This document shows positions 1 through 8,970 of a stretch of 64,000 bases of DNA, one piece after another. The stretch is taken from NCBI RefSeq assembly GCF_011759365.1, contig NZ_JAARLZ010000003.1, positions 62,001-126,000 of the forward strand, in the 5' to 3' direction. The translations under genes were made by a program, and so were the position numbers. Position 1 is the stretch's first letter. Every line of letters starts with the position of its first letter. This DNA is from Luteibacter anthropi (lineage in GTDB: Bacteria > Pseudomonadota > Gammaproteobacteria > Xanthomonadales > Rhodanobacteraceae). Below the pieces are notes generated by a model, which saw only the letters and a program-made list of their open reading frames with translations, was not told the DNA's origin and made no database searches.

Positions 1-1424
1 AAGGCCGCATCCAGGTCGGTACCACCGCGGGTCTGCACGAAGTAACCGTGCTCCGGATGACGGAAGTTCGCCCAGATATCCTCGGCGATACGATCGCGCT
101 CGGCCGCCCATTCCACCACCGGCCCGGGTAACGAGCGCTTGCCGGCGAGCCGTACCGTGCGATCCAGCGCCACCCAGCACATGAGCCTTGAGTGCAGGAA
201 ATGTCGTGGCTTGTCGCGGATTTCCCAGATACCTTCGTCAGCGTCGCCCCAGTGCCGCGACACGTGATCCACCATGCGCCGCACATGTCGCCAGCTTTCG
301 TGGCTGATCGCCGTGCCGTACTTGTTGGAGAGGTAGATGCTGTCCATCAGCTCGCCGAAGATATCGAGCTGGGTCTGGGTGCGTGCGGCATTGCCCACGC
401 GTACGGGCTTCGAATGCGCGTAGCCCGCGAGATGATCCAGTGTGGATTCCTGCTTCGCTTCCCCGCCATCGAGCGCATACATGATGTGCAGCGCCGAGTG
501 CTTGCCCAGCGCCATCACGCGGTCTTCGGCCCAGCGGCGGAAATGCTCGGCTTCCTCCACGTATCCCAAACGCATGAAGGCATAGACGGTGAACGACGCG
601 TCGCGAATCCAGGTGGCACGATAGTCCCAGTTGCGCTCCGCGCCCGTCGCCTCGGGAAGCCCGAACGTGGCCGCCGCCGCGATGGAACCATGGCGATGGG
701 AGGTGAGCAGCTTCAGCACGAGGGCCGAACGATCCACCCGCTCGCGCCAGCGTCCCTTGTACGACGAACGACGCATCCAGCGCCGCCACGCGTCCGCCGT
801 GGCTTCCTGCAACGCCAGGCATTCCCCGCTATCCAGTGGATCGAATGCCTCGTCGCAAAGCACGAACCAGGCGTCGTGTCCGGCTTCCAGCGAGAACCGC
901 GCCTCGGCGTCGCCCTGCCCGATCCGCAGTGGCACGCTGGCCCCCAGGCGAACCGATTGCTTGCCCGCATGGAAGACCACCGTCTCCCCATATGCTTCGA
1001 CCTCGGGCACGAGGCGCGCATAGTCCAGCCGTGGACGGCAACGCACATGCAGGTCCACCTTGCCGCGAAGCACGCGGATGCGGCGCACGAGACTTCTGGG
1101 TACGCGTGCGGCCGCTTCGGGATGTGGCATGAAATCCGTCAGCTCGACGCTGCCCTCTTCCGCCATCCAGCGGGTGATCAGGATATTGGTCTCCGGCACA
1201 TACAACTGCATGCGGCGTGGGTTATCGAGCGAGGGTTCTACCGAGAATTCGCCACCGGTGTCCGGATCGAGCAATGCCGCGAAGATCGTCGGGCTATCCA
1301 GGTGGGGCCAGCACAGGTAATCGATGCAGCCATCGCTTGCGACCAGGGCCGCGGTATCGAGGTTACCGACAATGCCGTGTTCGCCGATCTGCCGGCCGGG
1401 CATGGGATTTTCGCGTTTCGACAC
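1..1424 (-). CDS. GH15 family glycoside hydrolase (glucoamylase/trehalase-like), 3' part cut by window edge
   Basis: The reverse strand reads open from about 1472 to the left edge without a stop, so the C-terminus is missing. The protein starts with the N-terminal domain typical of bacterial GH15 enzymes (IGEHGIVGN, then GCIDYLCWPHLDSPTIFAALL). It continues into the catalytic (alpha/alpha)6 barrel, with NWDYRATWIRDASF and the DEGIWEIR segment that holds the presumed general-acid Glu. The general base near the C-terminus is outside the window. Such enzymes hydrolyse alpha-glucosides such as trehalose or starch-type oligosaccharides; the substrate cannot be assigned here. I place the start at GTG 1424 because GGAG lies about 6 bases upstream. 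ATG 1403 or ATG 1472 are alternatives with poorer ribosome-binding sites. Confidence 0.9.
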   Translation of the reverse strand, partial: MSKRENPMPGRQIGEHGIVGNLDTAALVASDGCIDYLCWPHLDSPTIFAALLDPDTGGEFSVEPSLDNPRRMQLYVPETNILITRWMAEEGSVELTDFMPHPEAAARVPRSLVRRIRVLRGKVDLHVRCRPRLDYARLVPEVEAYGETVVFHAGKQSVRLGASVPLRIGQGDAEARFSLEAGHDAWFVLCDEAFDPLDSGECLALQEATADAWRRWMRRSSYKGRWRERVDRSALVLKLLTSHRHGSIAAAATFGLPEATGAERNWDYRATWIRDASFTVYAFMRLGYVEEAEHFRRWAEDRVMALGKHSALHIMYALDGGEAKQESTLDHLAGYAHSKPVRVGNAARTQTQLDIFGELMDSIYLSNKYGTAISHESWRHVRRMVDHVSRHWGDADEGIWEIRDKPRHFLHSRLMCWVALDRTVRLAGKRSLPGPVVEWAAERDRIAEDIWANFRHPEHGYFVQTRGGTDLDAA

Positions 1425-1495
1425 GCGGCTCTCCGCCGTGGGGACGATGAGCCTACGAATGCCATGCGTCATGTGAAGGGGGTGCCGAGGGCGCT

Positions 1496-3724
1496 TCAGA
1501 ACTCCATGCGGTAGGCGATCTTCACCAGGCCTTCGTTCACGTCCTTCAGGCCGAAACCCTGACGAAACTGGCCGTCGAGATCGTCCTTGGTGTCTTCACG
1601 ATATCCACCCCGGTTGTACACGATGTAGAGGTTGGACAAGGGTGCGATTTCGTAGCGGTAGCGGATCTGGAAGCCCAGGTTGGCGACGCCAAGATTATCC
1701 ACCGCTTCGTTGCTGGGCACCGCACGGCCAGAGGGCGACAGCTCGTAGGCCTGGCGCAGGCGGGCCGCTACGGCGAGAGTCTGCAGCTTCACCCGCAGCT
1801 CGTGGCGATTGCCGAAGTTCCAGTTCAGGCCGCTGTCGATGCCGATGGTGCGCCCGTCGAAACTGCCTACCAGGTTGTCGTGCTGCCAGATGAGCCAGTT
1901 CGGGTCCCATTCGTAGCTGGCTCCGGCGAAGACGCTGAAACCGTCGGTGATGAAGTACGTCGGGGTGAACTTGAAGTAGTAGCCAAGGCGGTGATAACCC
2001 GTGAGCTGGTTGCCCGAGAGGGTGCCCTCCGTGGTCCAGCTCCAGCGACCCACGCGGGGCTGCTCGCGCTGCCAGCGAAGACGCATCGTGGGTGGCGTGC
2101 GCAGCGGGTTGCCTCCACGGGTCAGCAGGTCGTCATACGCAGCGGTGAACATGTCCAGGCGCCACCATTCCGCGCCACCGTCGCGACGCTGGCTGTCGCG
2201 CATGATGCGAAAGCGGCGGCGGATGAGACGTCCCTCGGTGTTGTCCTGCTGGGAGACGCGGAACCGCCACAGATGGGACGCATAGGCCGAATCCGCTGCG
2301 GTGGCCGTATCGCGATACCGCACCTCCCAGTGCAGGTATTCCATGTCGTTGCGCGGCAGGTAGCCGAAATCGTTGATATCCAGGCGCTTGCCGAAGTACA
2401 TGCCCAGCCACTGCTGGCTCCAGCGGTCGTTCATTTCCCAGTAGGCGATGCTGGTGGCGCCGAGGCCCGAGCTCTTCGCCTGCGGCTGGTCGATCTTGCT
2501 GCCGACCACGTTGCTCGTGATGGTGAACGAGGCGTTCGGCTGCCAGCGATGGTCGATGCCGAGCACGTTGGCGTCGCGATCCAGGTAGGGGTGGTCGACA
2601 TGCGTGGCCAGCAGGCCCAGCGTCTGTGTGCCCAGGTTCTGCACCAGCCGAAGCGCGCCGAACGAACGACCCGCGTCACCTTTTTCCTGTGCCGTGAGGA
2701 TGCCGTAGCTGGTCGAACCCACGCTGCCGTTCACTTTCACCGCCGCTGCGATATCCGCCGGGCCGCTGCCGTCATCCGATGCACCGCCCACGCGCCGGGT
2801 GTAGACCAGCTGTGAGTCGTCATCGAGCAGGCTGAAATCGAAGATGCCCTGGTTTTCGGTAAAGAATGGGCGCTTGTCGGTGAAGAAGGTTTCCTGCGGC
2901 GAGAAGTTCACCACCAGGTCATCGCTTTCCACCTGGCCGAAGTCCGGGTTGATCGTGGCGGTGAGCTGGGTCTGGCCGTTAGGCTTCCACAGGATGTCGG
3001 CACCTTCCTGGAACGAGGTGCCGCCGTGGGCGCGGTCCGTACGCGCCACCAGGTACGGCGTCACGGCGAACAGCGACTGGGAATACGCCGGCACGTCGAT
3101 TTTCTGGAAGCTGGAGAGAAACCGGCCGCGGTCGAAGGCGATGGTGGGCCATGCAGCGCGTTCGCCGGTAGCGGCGATGATGCGGTCGATGTACAGGCCG
3201 ATGGTGCGCGTATCACCCGAAGCCTTGCGCATCGGCGCGATATACCAGGGGATGAGGATTTCCACGGAATAGCCTTCCGCATCCTCGCTCGTGGCGTGTT
3301 CCCAGATACCGTCCCAGTCGTAGCTGAAATCGTTCTCGTTGGTGATTACTTCGTCGGCGATGCCGCCCTGTGACTTCACCTCGAAGTCGTAACCCACGCG
3401 GCCGTCCGCGTCGAAATCCACCATGACATTGATGCGATCGACGAGGGCATCCTCATCACGACGAGCCTGTTGCTTCGAACGGGGAATACCCGCGGGCTGG
3501 GTCACCCTTACCGCCACCGCGAGCCCTTTGGGCGTGGATAGGACCCAGGCCTCCACCGGCTGGCTGGCTGCCGTACCCGTCCATGGCTGGGTCACATGGA
3601 AATCCGTGATGTGCTGGGCCCCGGCCCATTCCGTGGGATCGATATGACCATCGATCTTCACCTCCGCGGCGGCAGACGCCGACGCCAGGCACAGCAAGAC
3701 GAACAAGGTGAAGCGATGACGCAT
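1496..3724 (-). CDS. DUF5916 protein with N-terminal CBM9-like domain, outer-membrane barrel
   Basis: This 742-residue protein begins with a signal peptide (MRHRFTLFVLLCLASASAAA) followed by a carbohydrate-binding-family-9-like beta-sandwich at about residues 20–210 (VKIDGHIDPTEW; YDFEVKSQGG; YSVEILIPW). The rest resembles DUF5916: NPDFGQVESDDLVVNFSPQETFFTDKRPFF, a motif spread over about residues 258–288, then many alternating amphipathic strands. It ends in Phe, as outer-membrane barrels often do. Members are predicted surface or outer-membrane proteins of unknown function, sometimes near glycan-degradation genes; here the GH15 gene follows on the same strand about 70 bases downstream. Substrate and transport role are unknown. 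Confidence 0.88.
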   Translation of the reverse strand: MRHRFTLFVLLCLASASAAAEVKIDGHIDPTEWAGAQHITDFHVTQPWTGTAASQPVEAWVLSTPKGLAVAVRVTQPAGIPRSKQQARRDEDALVDRINVMVDFDADGRVGYDFEVKSQGGIADEVITNENDFSYDWDGIWEHATSEDAEGYSVEILIPWYIAPMRKASGDTRTIGLYIDRIIAATGERAAWPTIAFDRGRFLSSFQKIDVPAYSQSLFAVTPYLVARTDRAHGGTSFQEGADILWKPNGQTQLTATINPDFGQVESDDLVVNFSPQETFFTDKRPFFTENQGIFDFSLLDDDSQLVYTRRVGGASDDGSGPADIAAAVKVNGSVGSTSYGILTAQEKGDAGRSFGALRLVQNLGTQTLGLLATHVDHPYLDRDANVLGIDHRWQPNASFTITSNVVGSKIDQPQAKSSGLGATSIAYWEMNDRWSQQWLGMYFGKRLDINDFGYLPRNDMEYLHWEVRYRDTATAADSAYASHLWRFRVSQQDNTEGRLIRRRFRIMRDSQRRDGGAEWWRLDMFTAAYDDLLTRGGNPLRTPPTMRLRWQREQPRVGRWSWTTEGTLSGNQLTGYHRLGYYFKFTPTYFITDGFSVFAGASYEWDPNWLIWQHDNLVGSFDGRTIGIDSGLNWNFGNRHELRVKLQTLAVAARLRQAYELSPSGRAVPSNEAVDNLGVANLGFQIRYRYEIAPLSNLYIVYNRGGYREDTKDDLDGQFRQGFGLKDVNEGLVKIAYRMEF

Positions 3725-3814
3725 GAAGTTCCCCAGACCCGACAGCTCGGGGGAATAGATGCGCCATTACTCAAAAGGGTTACCCATGACTATCGACCTA
3801 TGAACCTCGAAACT

Positions 3815-4494
3815 GTCGTTCCTGTGAAAACAGGAACCCAGCGCCCCGGTTCACCAGCACAGCGAGGGCGTTGCATCGGCTCTGGCGTAGGGGGTGTTAT
3901 CGCGACAACCGGCTGCACCGCGCTGGGTTCCAGCTTTCGCTGGAACGACGGCTTCGGGTGGGGCTGTCGCCACCTCCCCTACCCGTCGTTCCTGTGAAAA
4001 CAGGAACCCAGCGCCCCGATTCACCAGCACGGCGAAGGCGCTACATCGGCTCTAGCGTAGGGAGCTTTATCGCGACAACCGATTGCATCGCGCCAGGTTC
4101 CAGCTTTCTCTGGAACGACGGCTTCGGGTGGGGTTGTCGTCACCTCCCCTACCCGTCGTTCCTGTGAAAACAGGAACCCAGCGCCCCGATTCACCAGCAC
4201 GGCGAAGGCGCTACATCGGCTCTAGCGTAGGGAGCTTTATCGCGACAACCGACTGCCTCGCGCTAGGTTCCAGCTTTCGCTGGAACGACGGCTTCGGGTG
4301 GGGCTGTCGCCACCTCCCCTACCCGTCGTTCCTGTGAAAACAGGGAACCCAGCGCCCCGGTTCACCAGCACAGCGTGGGCGCTACATCGGCGTTGGCGTA
4401 GGAAGCGTCCTCGCGACAACCGACTGCACCGTGCTAGGTTCCAGCTTTCGCTGGAACGACGGCTTCGGGGGAGGACGACCACTACCTCCTTATT
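3815..4494. repeat. four tandem copies of a 170-bp unit with paired inverted hairpins
   Basis: GTCGTTCCTGTGAAAACAGG recurs at 3815, 3985, 4155 and 4325, exactly 170 bases apart. Each unit carries hairpin A (GTTCCTGT-GAAA-ACAGGAAC) and, about 120 bases on, hairpin B (GTTCCAGC-TTTC-GCTGGAAC), which is an inverted copy of the same motif. The stems differ at three positions but remain paired, so the changes compensate. Copy 2 has one mismatch in hairpin B and copy 4 has one extra G in hairpin A. The rest of the unit is nearly identical between copies. The design resembles dRS3/REP-type palindromes. Open reading frames across the array have no gene-like character. Confidence 0.93.
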
Positions 4495-4560
4495 CGACGG
4501 CTTCGGGGAGGGACTACCGCTACCTCCTACTCGACGGCTTCGGGGGAACTGAGTACAGCC
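4480..4560. repeat. decayed edge of the 170-bp array (CGACGGCTTCGGG short repeats)
   Basis: After the fourth unit, CGACGGCTTCGGG recurs at about 4457, 4495 and 4533, with TACC(G/A)CTACCTCCTA-like sequence between copies. This is a shortened, degenerate remainder of the array tail. It runs into the end of the minus-strand aldehyde dehydrogenase and supplies its stop codon and last residues. Confidence 0.7.
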
Positions 4561-5960
4561 TTGGCTTCCAGGTAAGCTTCCAGGCCCATCACGCCGTACT
4601 CGCGACCCAGACCCGACTGCTTGAATCCACCAAACGGTGCCTTTGGCTCGTGCGACATTCCATTGATAGCGACACGCCCTGCATCGATCCGCGATGCCAC
4701 CCGAAGTGCGCGCTGCGTATCGGCGGATATGACATACGCCTGCAAGCCATACGGCGTGTCGTTGGCAATGGCGATGGCCTGCTCTTCATCTTCGTACGCA
4801 ATGATCGACAGCACAGGCCCGAAGATTTCCTCCCGGGCGATGGACATGTCATTGCGCACATCGGTAAACAGCGTGGGCTTCACCAGCCAGCCACGCTCAT
4901 AGCCATCGGGCCGGCCCTCGCCACCGGCAAGCAACCGCGCTCCCTCGGCAATACCCTTGCCGATATAACCCTGCACGCGCTCCCACTGACGCCGGCTCAC
5001 CATCGGACCAATGGTGGTATCCGCCCGCAACGGATCACCCGAGACGGCCGCTTCAACCAGCGCAGCCGCCTTCGTTTCGAACTCCGCCAGGCGCGCACGC
5101 GGCACAAGGATGCGCGTGCCCGCGATACAGGCCTGCCCGCTATTCATGAAGCCCGCCGCAAGAGCCATCGGCACCGCGCTGTCGAAATCTGCGTCATCGA
5201 GAATCACGGTAGGCGATTTGCCGCCCAGCTCCAGCGTCACGCGCTTGAGCGTGTCCGCCGCGGCACGCACGATGCCCTTGCCGACGATGGTGGACCCGGT
5301 GAAGGAAATCTTCGCCACGTCAGGACTACCGACGATCCCGGCTCCCACGACATCGCCGCGTCCGGTCACGATATTGAACACGCCAGCCGGCGCACCTGCT
5401 TCATGCAGTGCTTCGGTCACGATCCGGGTCTGCCACGCGCTCATCTCGCTGGGTTTGATCACCGCGGTGCAACCAGCGGCAATGGCCATCGCCAGCTTGC
5501 CGCAGATAAACCCCGCGTTGCTGTTCCATGGCGTGATAAGGCCCGTGACACCCACTGGTTGCATCGTCACGGTCGCCGTGCCCATACGCCGGGTGAATTC
5601 GTAGTGTTCCAGCGCATCGATCGCACCTGTGAATACGTCGGCTGCGTGGGCTGTCATCCAGTGTGCCCGGGCGAACGGAGCGCCATATTCCGTCACCACC
5701 GCTTCCAGCAGGTCGTCCGCACGCGCCATCACGGCATCGTGCATGCGCCGAAGCAAGGCGATGCGCTCGGCCACCGTCGTGCGGGAGAACGCGGGAAACG
5801 CGCGCTTGGCAGCAGCAATGGCAAGACGCACATCGTCCGCGTCCGCCAGCCGCACGCTCCCGATCACTTCCTCCGTTGCCGGGTTGAACAGATCGAAGCG
5901 TTCGGTACCGTGCGGGGTGACGAAGGCACCGTCGATGTAAACAGTGTCGATGGAGATCAT
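4527..5960 (-). CDS. NAD(P)-dependent aldehyde dehydrogenase
   Basis: This 477-residue ALDH-superfamily enzyme oxidises an aldehyde to the carboxylate. Visible residues are Asn146 in TPWNSN, Glu244 in VTLELGG and the nucleophile Cys278 in SGQACIAG, followed by the usual EEIFGPVLS and GGFKQSGLGRE blocks. The start is ATG 5960, with CAGGAG 6 bases upstream; an upstream in-frame start adds 10 residues without a ribosome-binding site. It is transcribed divergently from the LysR gene across 98 bases, so LysR is the obvious candidate regulator. Oddly, the last residues (PEAVE) and the TAG stop are encoded by sequence of the adjoining repeat array. The substrate is unknown. Confidence 0.93.
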   Translation of the reverse strand: MISIDTVYIDGAFVTPHGTERFDLFNPATEEVIGSVRLADADDVRLAIAAAKRAFPAFSRTTVAERIALLRRMHDAVMARADDLLEAVVTEYGAPFARAHWMTAHAADVFTGAIDALEHYEFTRRMGTATVTMQPVGVTGLITPWNSNAGFICGKLAMAIAAGCTAVIKPSEMSAWQTRIVTEALHEAGAPAGVFNIVTGRGDVVGAGIVGSPDVAKISFTGSTIVGKGIVRAAADTLKRVTLELGGKSPTVILDDADFDSAVPMALAAGFMNSGQACIAGTRILVPRARLAEFETKAAALVEAAVSGDPLRADTTIGPMVSRRQWERVQGYIGKGIAEGARLLAGGEGRPDGYERGWLVKPTLFTDVRNDMSIAREEIFGPVLSIIAYEDEEQAIAIANDTPYGLQAYVISADTQRALRVASRIDAGRVAINGMSHEPKAPFGGFKQSGLGREYGVMGLEAYLEAKAVLSSPEAVE

Positions 5961-6058
5961 GGGAGGCTCCTGTGGGATTGACGCCTCCAAGGATGTAGCC
6001 TCCCCATTAGCCTGATAAGCTGCACAAAGGCAAACAACCCATTAAGCCAGAACGGACA
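5961..6058. promoter_or_regulatory. divergent control region between aldehyde dehydrogenase and LysR regulator
   Basis: These 98 bases separate two divergent start codons and must hold both promoters. A short dyad, TTAGCCTGATAA (TTA-N6-TAA), lies near 6007–6018, and CATTAAG occurs near 6041. LysR-type proteins usually bind T-N11-A dyads in such a spacer, but I cannot single out one site. The function is inferred from layout only. Confidence 0.4.
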
Positions 6059-6949
6059 ATGCGCAGCGGACTCACCGAACTGGAAGCCGTTCTCGCCGTG
6101 GCCCGCCTGGGCAGCTTCCGGGCCGCGGCAGGCGAGCTCGACCTGTCCACCTCGGCGGTCAGCCAGGCTGTCGCCACTCTGGAGGCCCGGCTGGGCGCCC
6201 GCCTGTTCCATCGCACCACCCGAAGCGTTCGCCTCACCGAAGCCGGCGAACGCTTCGTTACCGAGCTTGCTCCGGCCATGCAGGGCATCCGCGTCGCCAT
6301 GGACCGGGCCCGGGACGGCGACGAAGCCCCGGCAGGGTCACTCCGGCTCAATATGGCCGCCGGCGCGGCACACCGGCTCATGCAGCCGCTACTCATCCCG
6401 TACATGCAGCGCTATCCCGCCGTGCATGTCGAGGTGGTCACCGACGGAAGACTGATCGACATCGTCCGCGAAGGATTCGATGCCGGTTTCCGCACGCAGG
6501 ACGTCGTACCGGGCGACATGATCGCCGTGCCCTTCGGCTCGCCCATTCGCTTCGCCGTTGTCGGATCGCCGGCGTATTTCGCACGCCATGGTCGCCCGCA
6601 CACGCCGGACGAACTCGCACGCCACCGCTGCATCCGCGCGCGCATGAGCAGTGGCCATATCTACCAGTGGGAGTTCGAGCGGCACGGCGAAACGGTGACC
6701 GTACCGGTCGATGGCAGTGTCACCCTGAACGAGCCGAAGTTGATGGTGAGCGCGGCGAAAGCCGGGCTCGGGCTGGTCTATCTCAGCGAGTACGACGTGG
6801 AAGAAGGCCTCGGCGATGGTTCTCTGGAGCGCGTCCTCGACGACTGGACACCCCCCTTCGATCGCCTGTGCCTCTACTATCCAGGCCGCCGCCACGTGCC
6901 TTCACCCCTTCGCGCCCTGATCGACTTCATCCGCGAACACCCCCTGTAG
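6059..6949 (+). CDS. LysR-family transcriptional regulator
   Basis: This 296-residue protein has an N-terminal winged helix-turn-helix (LTELEAVLAVARLGSFRAAA, then STSAVSQAVATLEARLGARL, residues about 5–65) and a periplasmic-binding-protein-like effector domain to the end. It resembles the subgroup acting on neighbouring oxidoreductases. It faces the aldehyde dehydrogenase gene, which it probably regulates. The final codons are CCC CTG TAG; the CTGTAG belongs to a REP arm, so the repeat supplies the last Leu and the stop. The convergent GNAT gene ends in the other arm of the same REP. Confidence 0.95.
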   Translation: MRSGLTELEAVLAVARLGSFRAAAGELDLSTSAVSQAVATLEARLGARLFHRTTRSVRLTEAGERFVTELAPAMQGIRVAMDRARDGDEAPAGSLRLNMAAGAAHRLMQPLLIPYMQRYPAVHVEVVTDGRLIDIVREGFDAGFRTQDVVPGDMIAVPFGSPIRFAVVGSPAYFARHGRPHTPDELARHRCIRARMSSGHIYQWEFERHGETVTVPVDGSVTLNEPKLMVSAAKAGLGLVYLSEYDVEEGLGDGSLERVLDDWTPPFDRLCLYYPGRRHVPSPLRALIDFIREHPL

Positions 6950-7033
6950 GAGAGCGCCTTGCGCGCGACCGGTGTAGCGTATGTGTTTCAAGGTTTCGCG
7001 ATGACCGGTCGCGCGCAAGGCGCGCTCCTACAG
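6944..7033. repeat. REP pair between convergent genes, supplying both stop codons
   Basis: The left arm begins CTGTAGGAG and the right arm ends CTCCTACAG; each carries a GCGCGC palindrome, and they are separated by about 30 bases. The left arm has an AG insertion (GGAGAGCGCC). The TAG at 6947–6949 ends the LysR gene, and the TAG on the minus strand at 7030–7028 ends the GNAT gene. Confidence 0.93.
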
Positions 7034-7726
7034 GGGTTCGTTGATGTCGATCGCCGTCAGCGTCAGCTTCGCGCGACGCCGGAATCCCAGGTTTTCATAG
7101 AGCCGCGTCGCCCCATCGTTACCCGCCGACACGTGCAGGAACGACGCCAGCCCCTGTTCCCGATGGTTGTTTACCAGCGAGACGAGCAGTGCTCGCGCCA
7201 GCCCACGACCCGTGAAATCCGGATGCGTGCATACCGCGCTGATTTCGCGTGCACCGGGAACGATCATCCGCTCACCTGCCATCGCAACGAGGCGATTTTC
7301 CTGAAGAATGCCGACATAGGCTCCCAGCTCCGCCGTGTGCTCACGAAAGAACTCTGGATACACCAGCTGCGTGAGCGCCCGCATGCGTTCGCGATGCTCG
7401 GGCCCCAACACCACCACCTTCTCGCGCGTGGTCAGCTCACCGGCATCCGCAGGGCGCAACAATTGCAGCGTTTCCGGAACCGCATGGTACGCAGTCACCG
7501 GCACGCGCTGCCAGCGTTCGGGCATATGCTCCGGCGCCGTACCAAGGAAATACCAACGTCCCTTGAGGCGTGCGTCATCAAGGACCTTCGCATCTGGCCG
7601 CGCCACGGCCATGAAAGGCGCGTAAGACGCGCCGTACCACAATGCCTCGCCCGCATGACGCGCAAGGTCTGCGTGGCCTCCGCGCAGGGAATGCCATAAC
7701 GGGTTATCGAGTAAGGAGGTGTCCAT
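7028..7726 (-). CDS. GNAT-family N-acetyltransferase
   Basis: This 232-residue protein has a C-terminal GNAT fold. The acetyl-CoA loop is visible as ICTHPDFTGRGLARALL-like sequence (AVCTHPDFTGRGLARALL, R-G-x-G/A type), followed by NDGATRLYENLGF. The N-terminal 100 residues (PLWHSLRGGHADLARHAGEA) match FR47-like members whose substrates are unknown. I choose ATG 7726, preceded by AAGGA 7 bases upstream, rather than the longer start at 7774. The stop codon lies in a REP arm shared with the convergent LysR gene. Confidence 0.88.
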   Translation of the reverse strand: MDTSLLDNPLWHSLRGGHADLARHAGEALWYGASYAPFMAVARPDAKVLDDARLKGRWYFLGTAPEHMPERWQRVPVTAYHAVPETLQLLRPADAGELTTREKVVVLGPEHRERMRALTQLVYPEFFREHTAELGAYVGILQENRLVAMAGERMIVPGAREISAVCTHPDFTGRGLARALLVSLVNNHREQGLASFLHVSAGNDGATRLYENLGFRRRAKLTLTAIDINEPL

Positions 7727-7825
7727 GCCGTTTCCTTTGCCTGCCCACCTATGATCTGAGGGATACCCGCGCACATCTCAACCGGCTCTGCTAACGTCGC
7801 CCGACATAGCCACCCAGGGGAAACC

Positions 7826-8740
7826 ATGCTCGCCCGTACCTGCCTTGCGCTCGCCCTCGTCCTTGCCCTGCCCGTCCATGCCGCCGACGATGCGAAGAAA
7901 ACACCCTCGGCCAAGGATCTTCTGGCAAAGTCCACGCCAGACGAATGGCGCACGCCCGATCCGGCCAACCTGGTGTACATGGACCTGCCGCAAGGCCGGG
8001 TGATCATCGAGCTGGCCCAGGACTGGACACCGGCACACGCCGCCAACATCCGCACGCTGATCCGCGAGCACTATTTCGACGGCACCCAGGTCATCCGCGT
8101 ACAGGACAACTTCGTCACCCAGTGGGGCGACGCCGATGGCGACGACAAGGCCAAGGCAAAGTCCCTCGGCACGGCAAAGGAAAGCCTGCCGGCGGAATTC
8201 ACCCGCAAGGGTGGCAAGTATCCTTTCACCCGGTTGCCGGATGGTGACGTCTATGCACCCGAAGTCGGCTTCTCCGACGGTTTTCCGGTGGCGCGCGACG
8301 CGAAAGCCGGCGAAGCGTGGATCACCCACTGCTACGGCACGGTAGGCGTGGCGCGCGATGTCGGCGCGGAAACAGGCAACGGCAGCTCGCTGTACGCGAT
8401 CATCGGCCAGGCCCCGCGCAACCTCGACCGCAATCTGGCCGTGGCCGGCAAGGTACTCAAGGGCATGGAGATTCTCTCCGCCTACCCGCGTGGCGGCGAG
8501 CCGATGGGTTTCTATGAAAAACCTGAGCAGCGCGTGACCATCAAGAGCGTACGCCTCGCGGCCGACGTACCCGAAGCGAAGCGCACGCCCATCCAGGTGC
8601 TGCGCACGGAGAGCAAGACCTTTGCCGCGGTGATCGAGGCCAAGCGCAATCGCAAGGACGACTTCTACACCCGCCCGGCGGGCAAGATCGACCTGTGCAA
8701 TATCAACGTGCCCGTGCGCGATCCGTCGAAAAAACCCTGA
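7826..8740 (+). CDS. secreted cyclophilin-type peptidyl-prolyl cis-trans isomerase
   Basis: This 304-residue protein starts with a signal peptide (MLARTCLALALVLALPVHA), so it likely acts in the periplasm. The cyclophilin core is seen in VYMDLPQGRVIIELAQDW, FDGTQVIRVQDNFVTQWGD and GTVGVARD...GSSLYAIIGQAPRNLDRNL, at about residues 50–215. It catalyses prolyl peptide isomerisation during folding of exported proteins. It is longer than the minimal cyclophilin (about 165 residues), with an insert between strands and a C-terminal extension, as in other xanthomonad peptidyl-prolyl isomerases. No operon partner is evident; the gene is flanked by a REP pair downstream. Confidence 0.92.
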   Translation: MLARTCLALALVLALPVHAADDAKKTPSAKDLLAKSTPDEWRTPDPANLVYMDLPQGRVIIELAQDWTPAHAANIRTLIREHYFDGTQVIRVQDNFVTQWGDADGDDKAKAKSLGTAKESLPAEFTRKGGKYPFTRLPDGDVYAPEVGFSDGFPVARDAKAGEAWITHCYGTVGVARDVGAETGNGSSLYAIIGQAPRNLDRNLAVAGKVLKGMEILSAYPRGGEPMGFYEKPEQRVTIKSVRLAADVPEAKRTPIQVLRTESKTFAAVIEAKRNRKDDFYTRPAGKIDLCNINVPVRDPSKKP

Positions 8741-8757
8741 ACCACGACACCCTCCCC

Positions 8758-8848
8758 CTGTAGGAGCGCGCCTTGCGCGCGACCGGTTTTCGCAAACATA
8801 CCCATGGTTATCGCGACAATTCGGTCGCGCGCAAGGCGCGCTCCTACA
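8758..8848. repeat. REP pair, near-identical to the one at 10087
   Basis: It has two inverted arms of the TGTAGGAGCGCGCCTTGCGC type with a spacer containing ACATACCCATGGTTATCGCG. The same spacer recurs in the REP pair at 10087–10178. I count about four differences over 91 bases. Confidence 0.93.
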
Positions 8849-8970
8849 AGGGATCGGCACATTCCTGCCAGCAGACCAGTCCGCGCATCCCACTCGGCGG
8901 GATGAGGGCCGATCTCTCCCGACGACTCTGATCGTCATCCTTCCCAGGGGCAACCTGCCCTCACGAAAGG

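Noticed and set aside
192-1514. Long plus-strand open frame
   Set aside because: It is the shadow of the GH15 gene on the other strand, whose protein shows the family motifs.
3815-4494. CRISPR array at the 170-bp repeats
   Set aside because: Units are 170 bases and nearly identical throughout, with no short repeat/variable spacer alternation and no cas genes.
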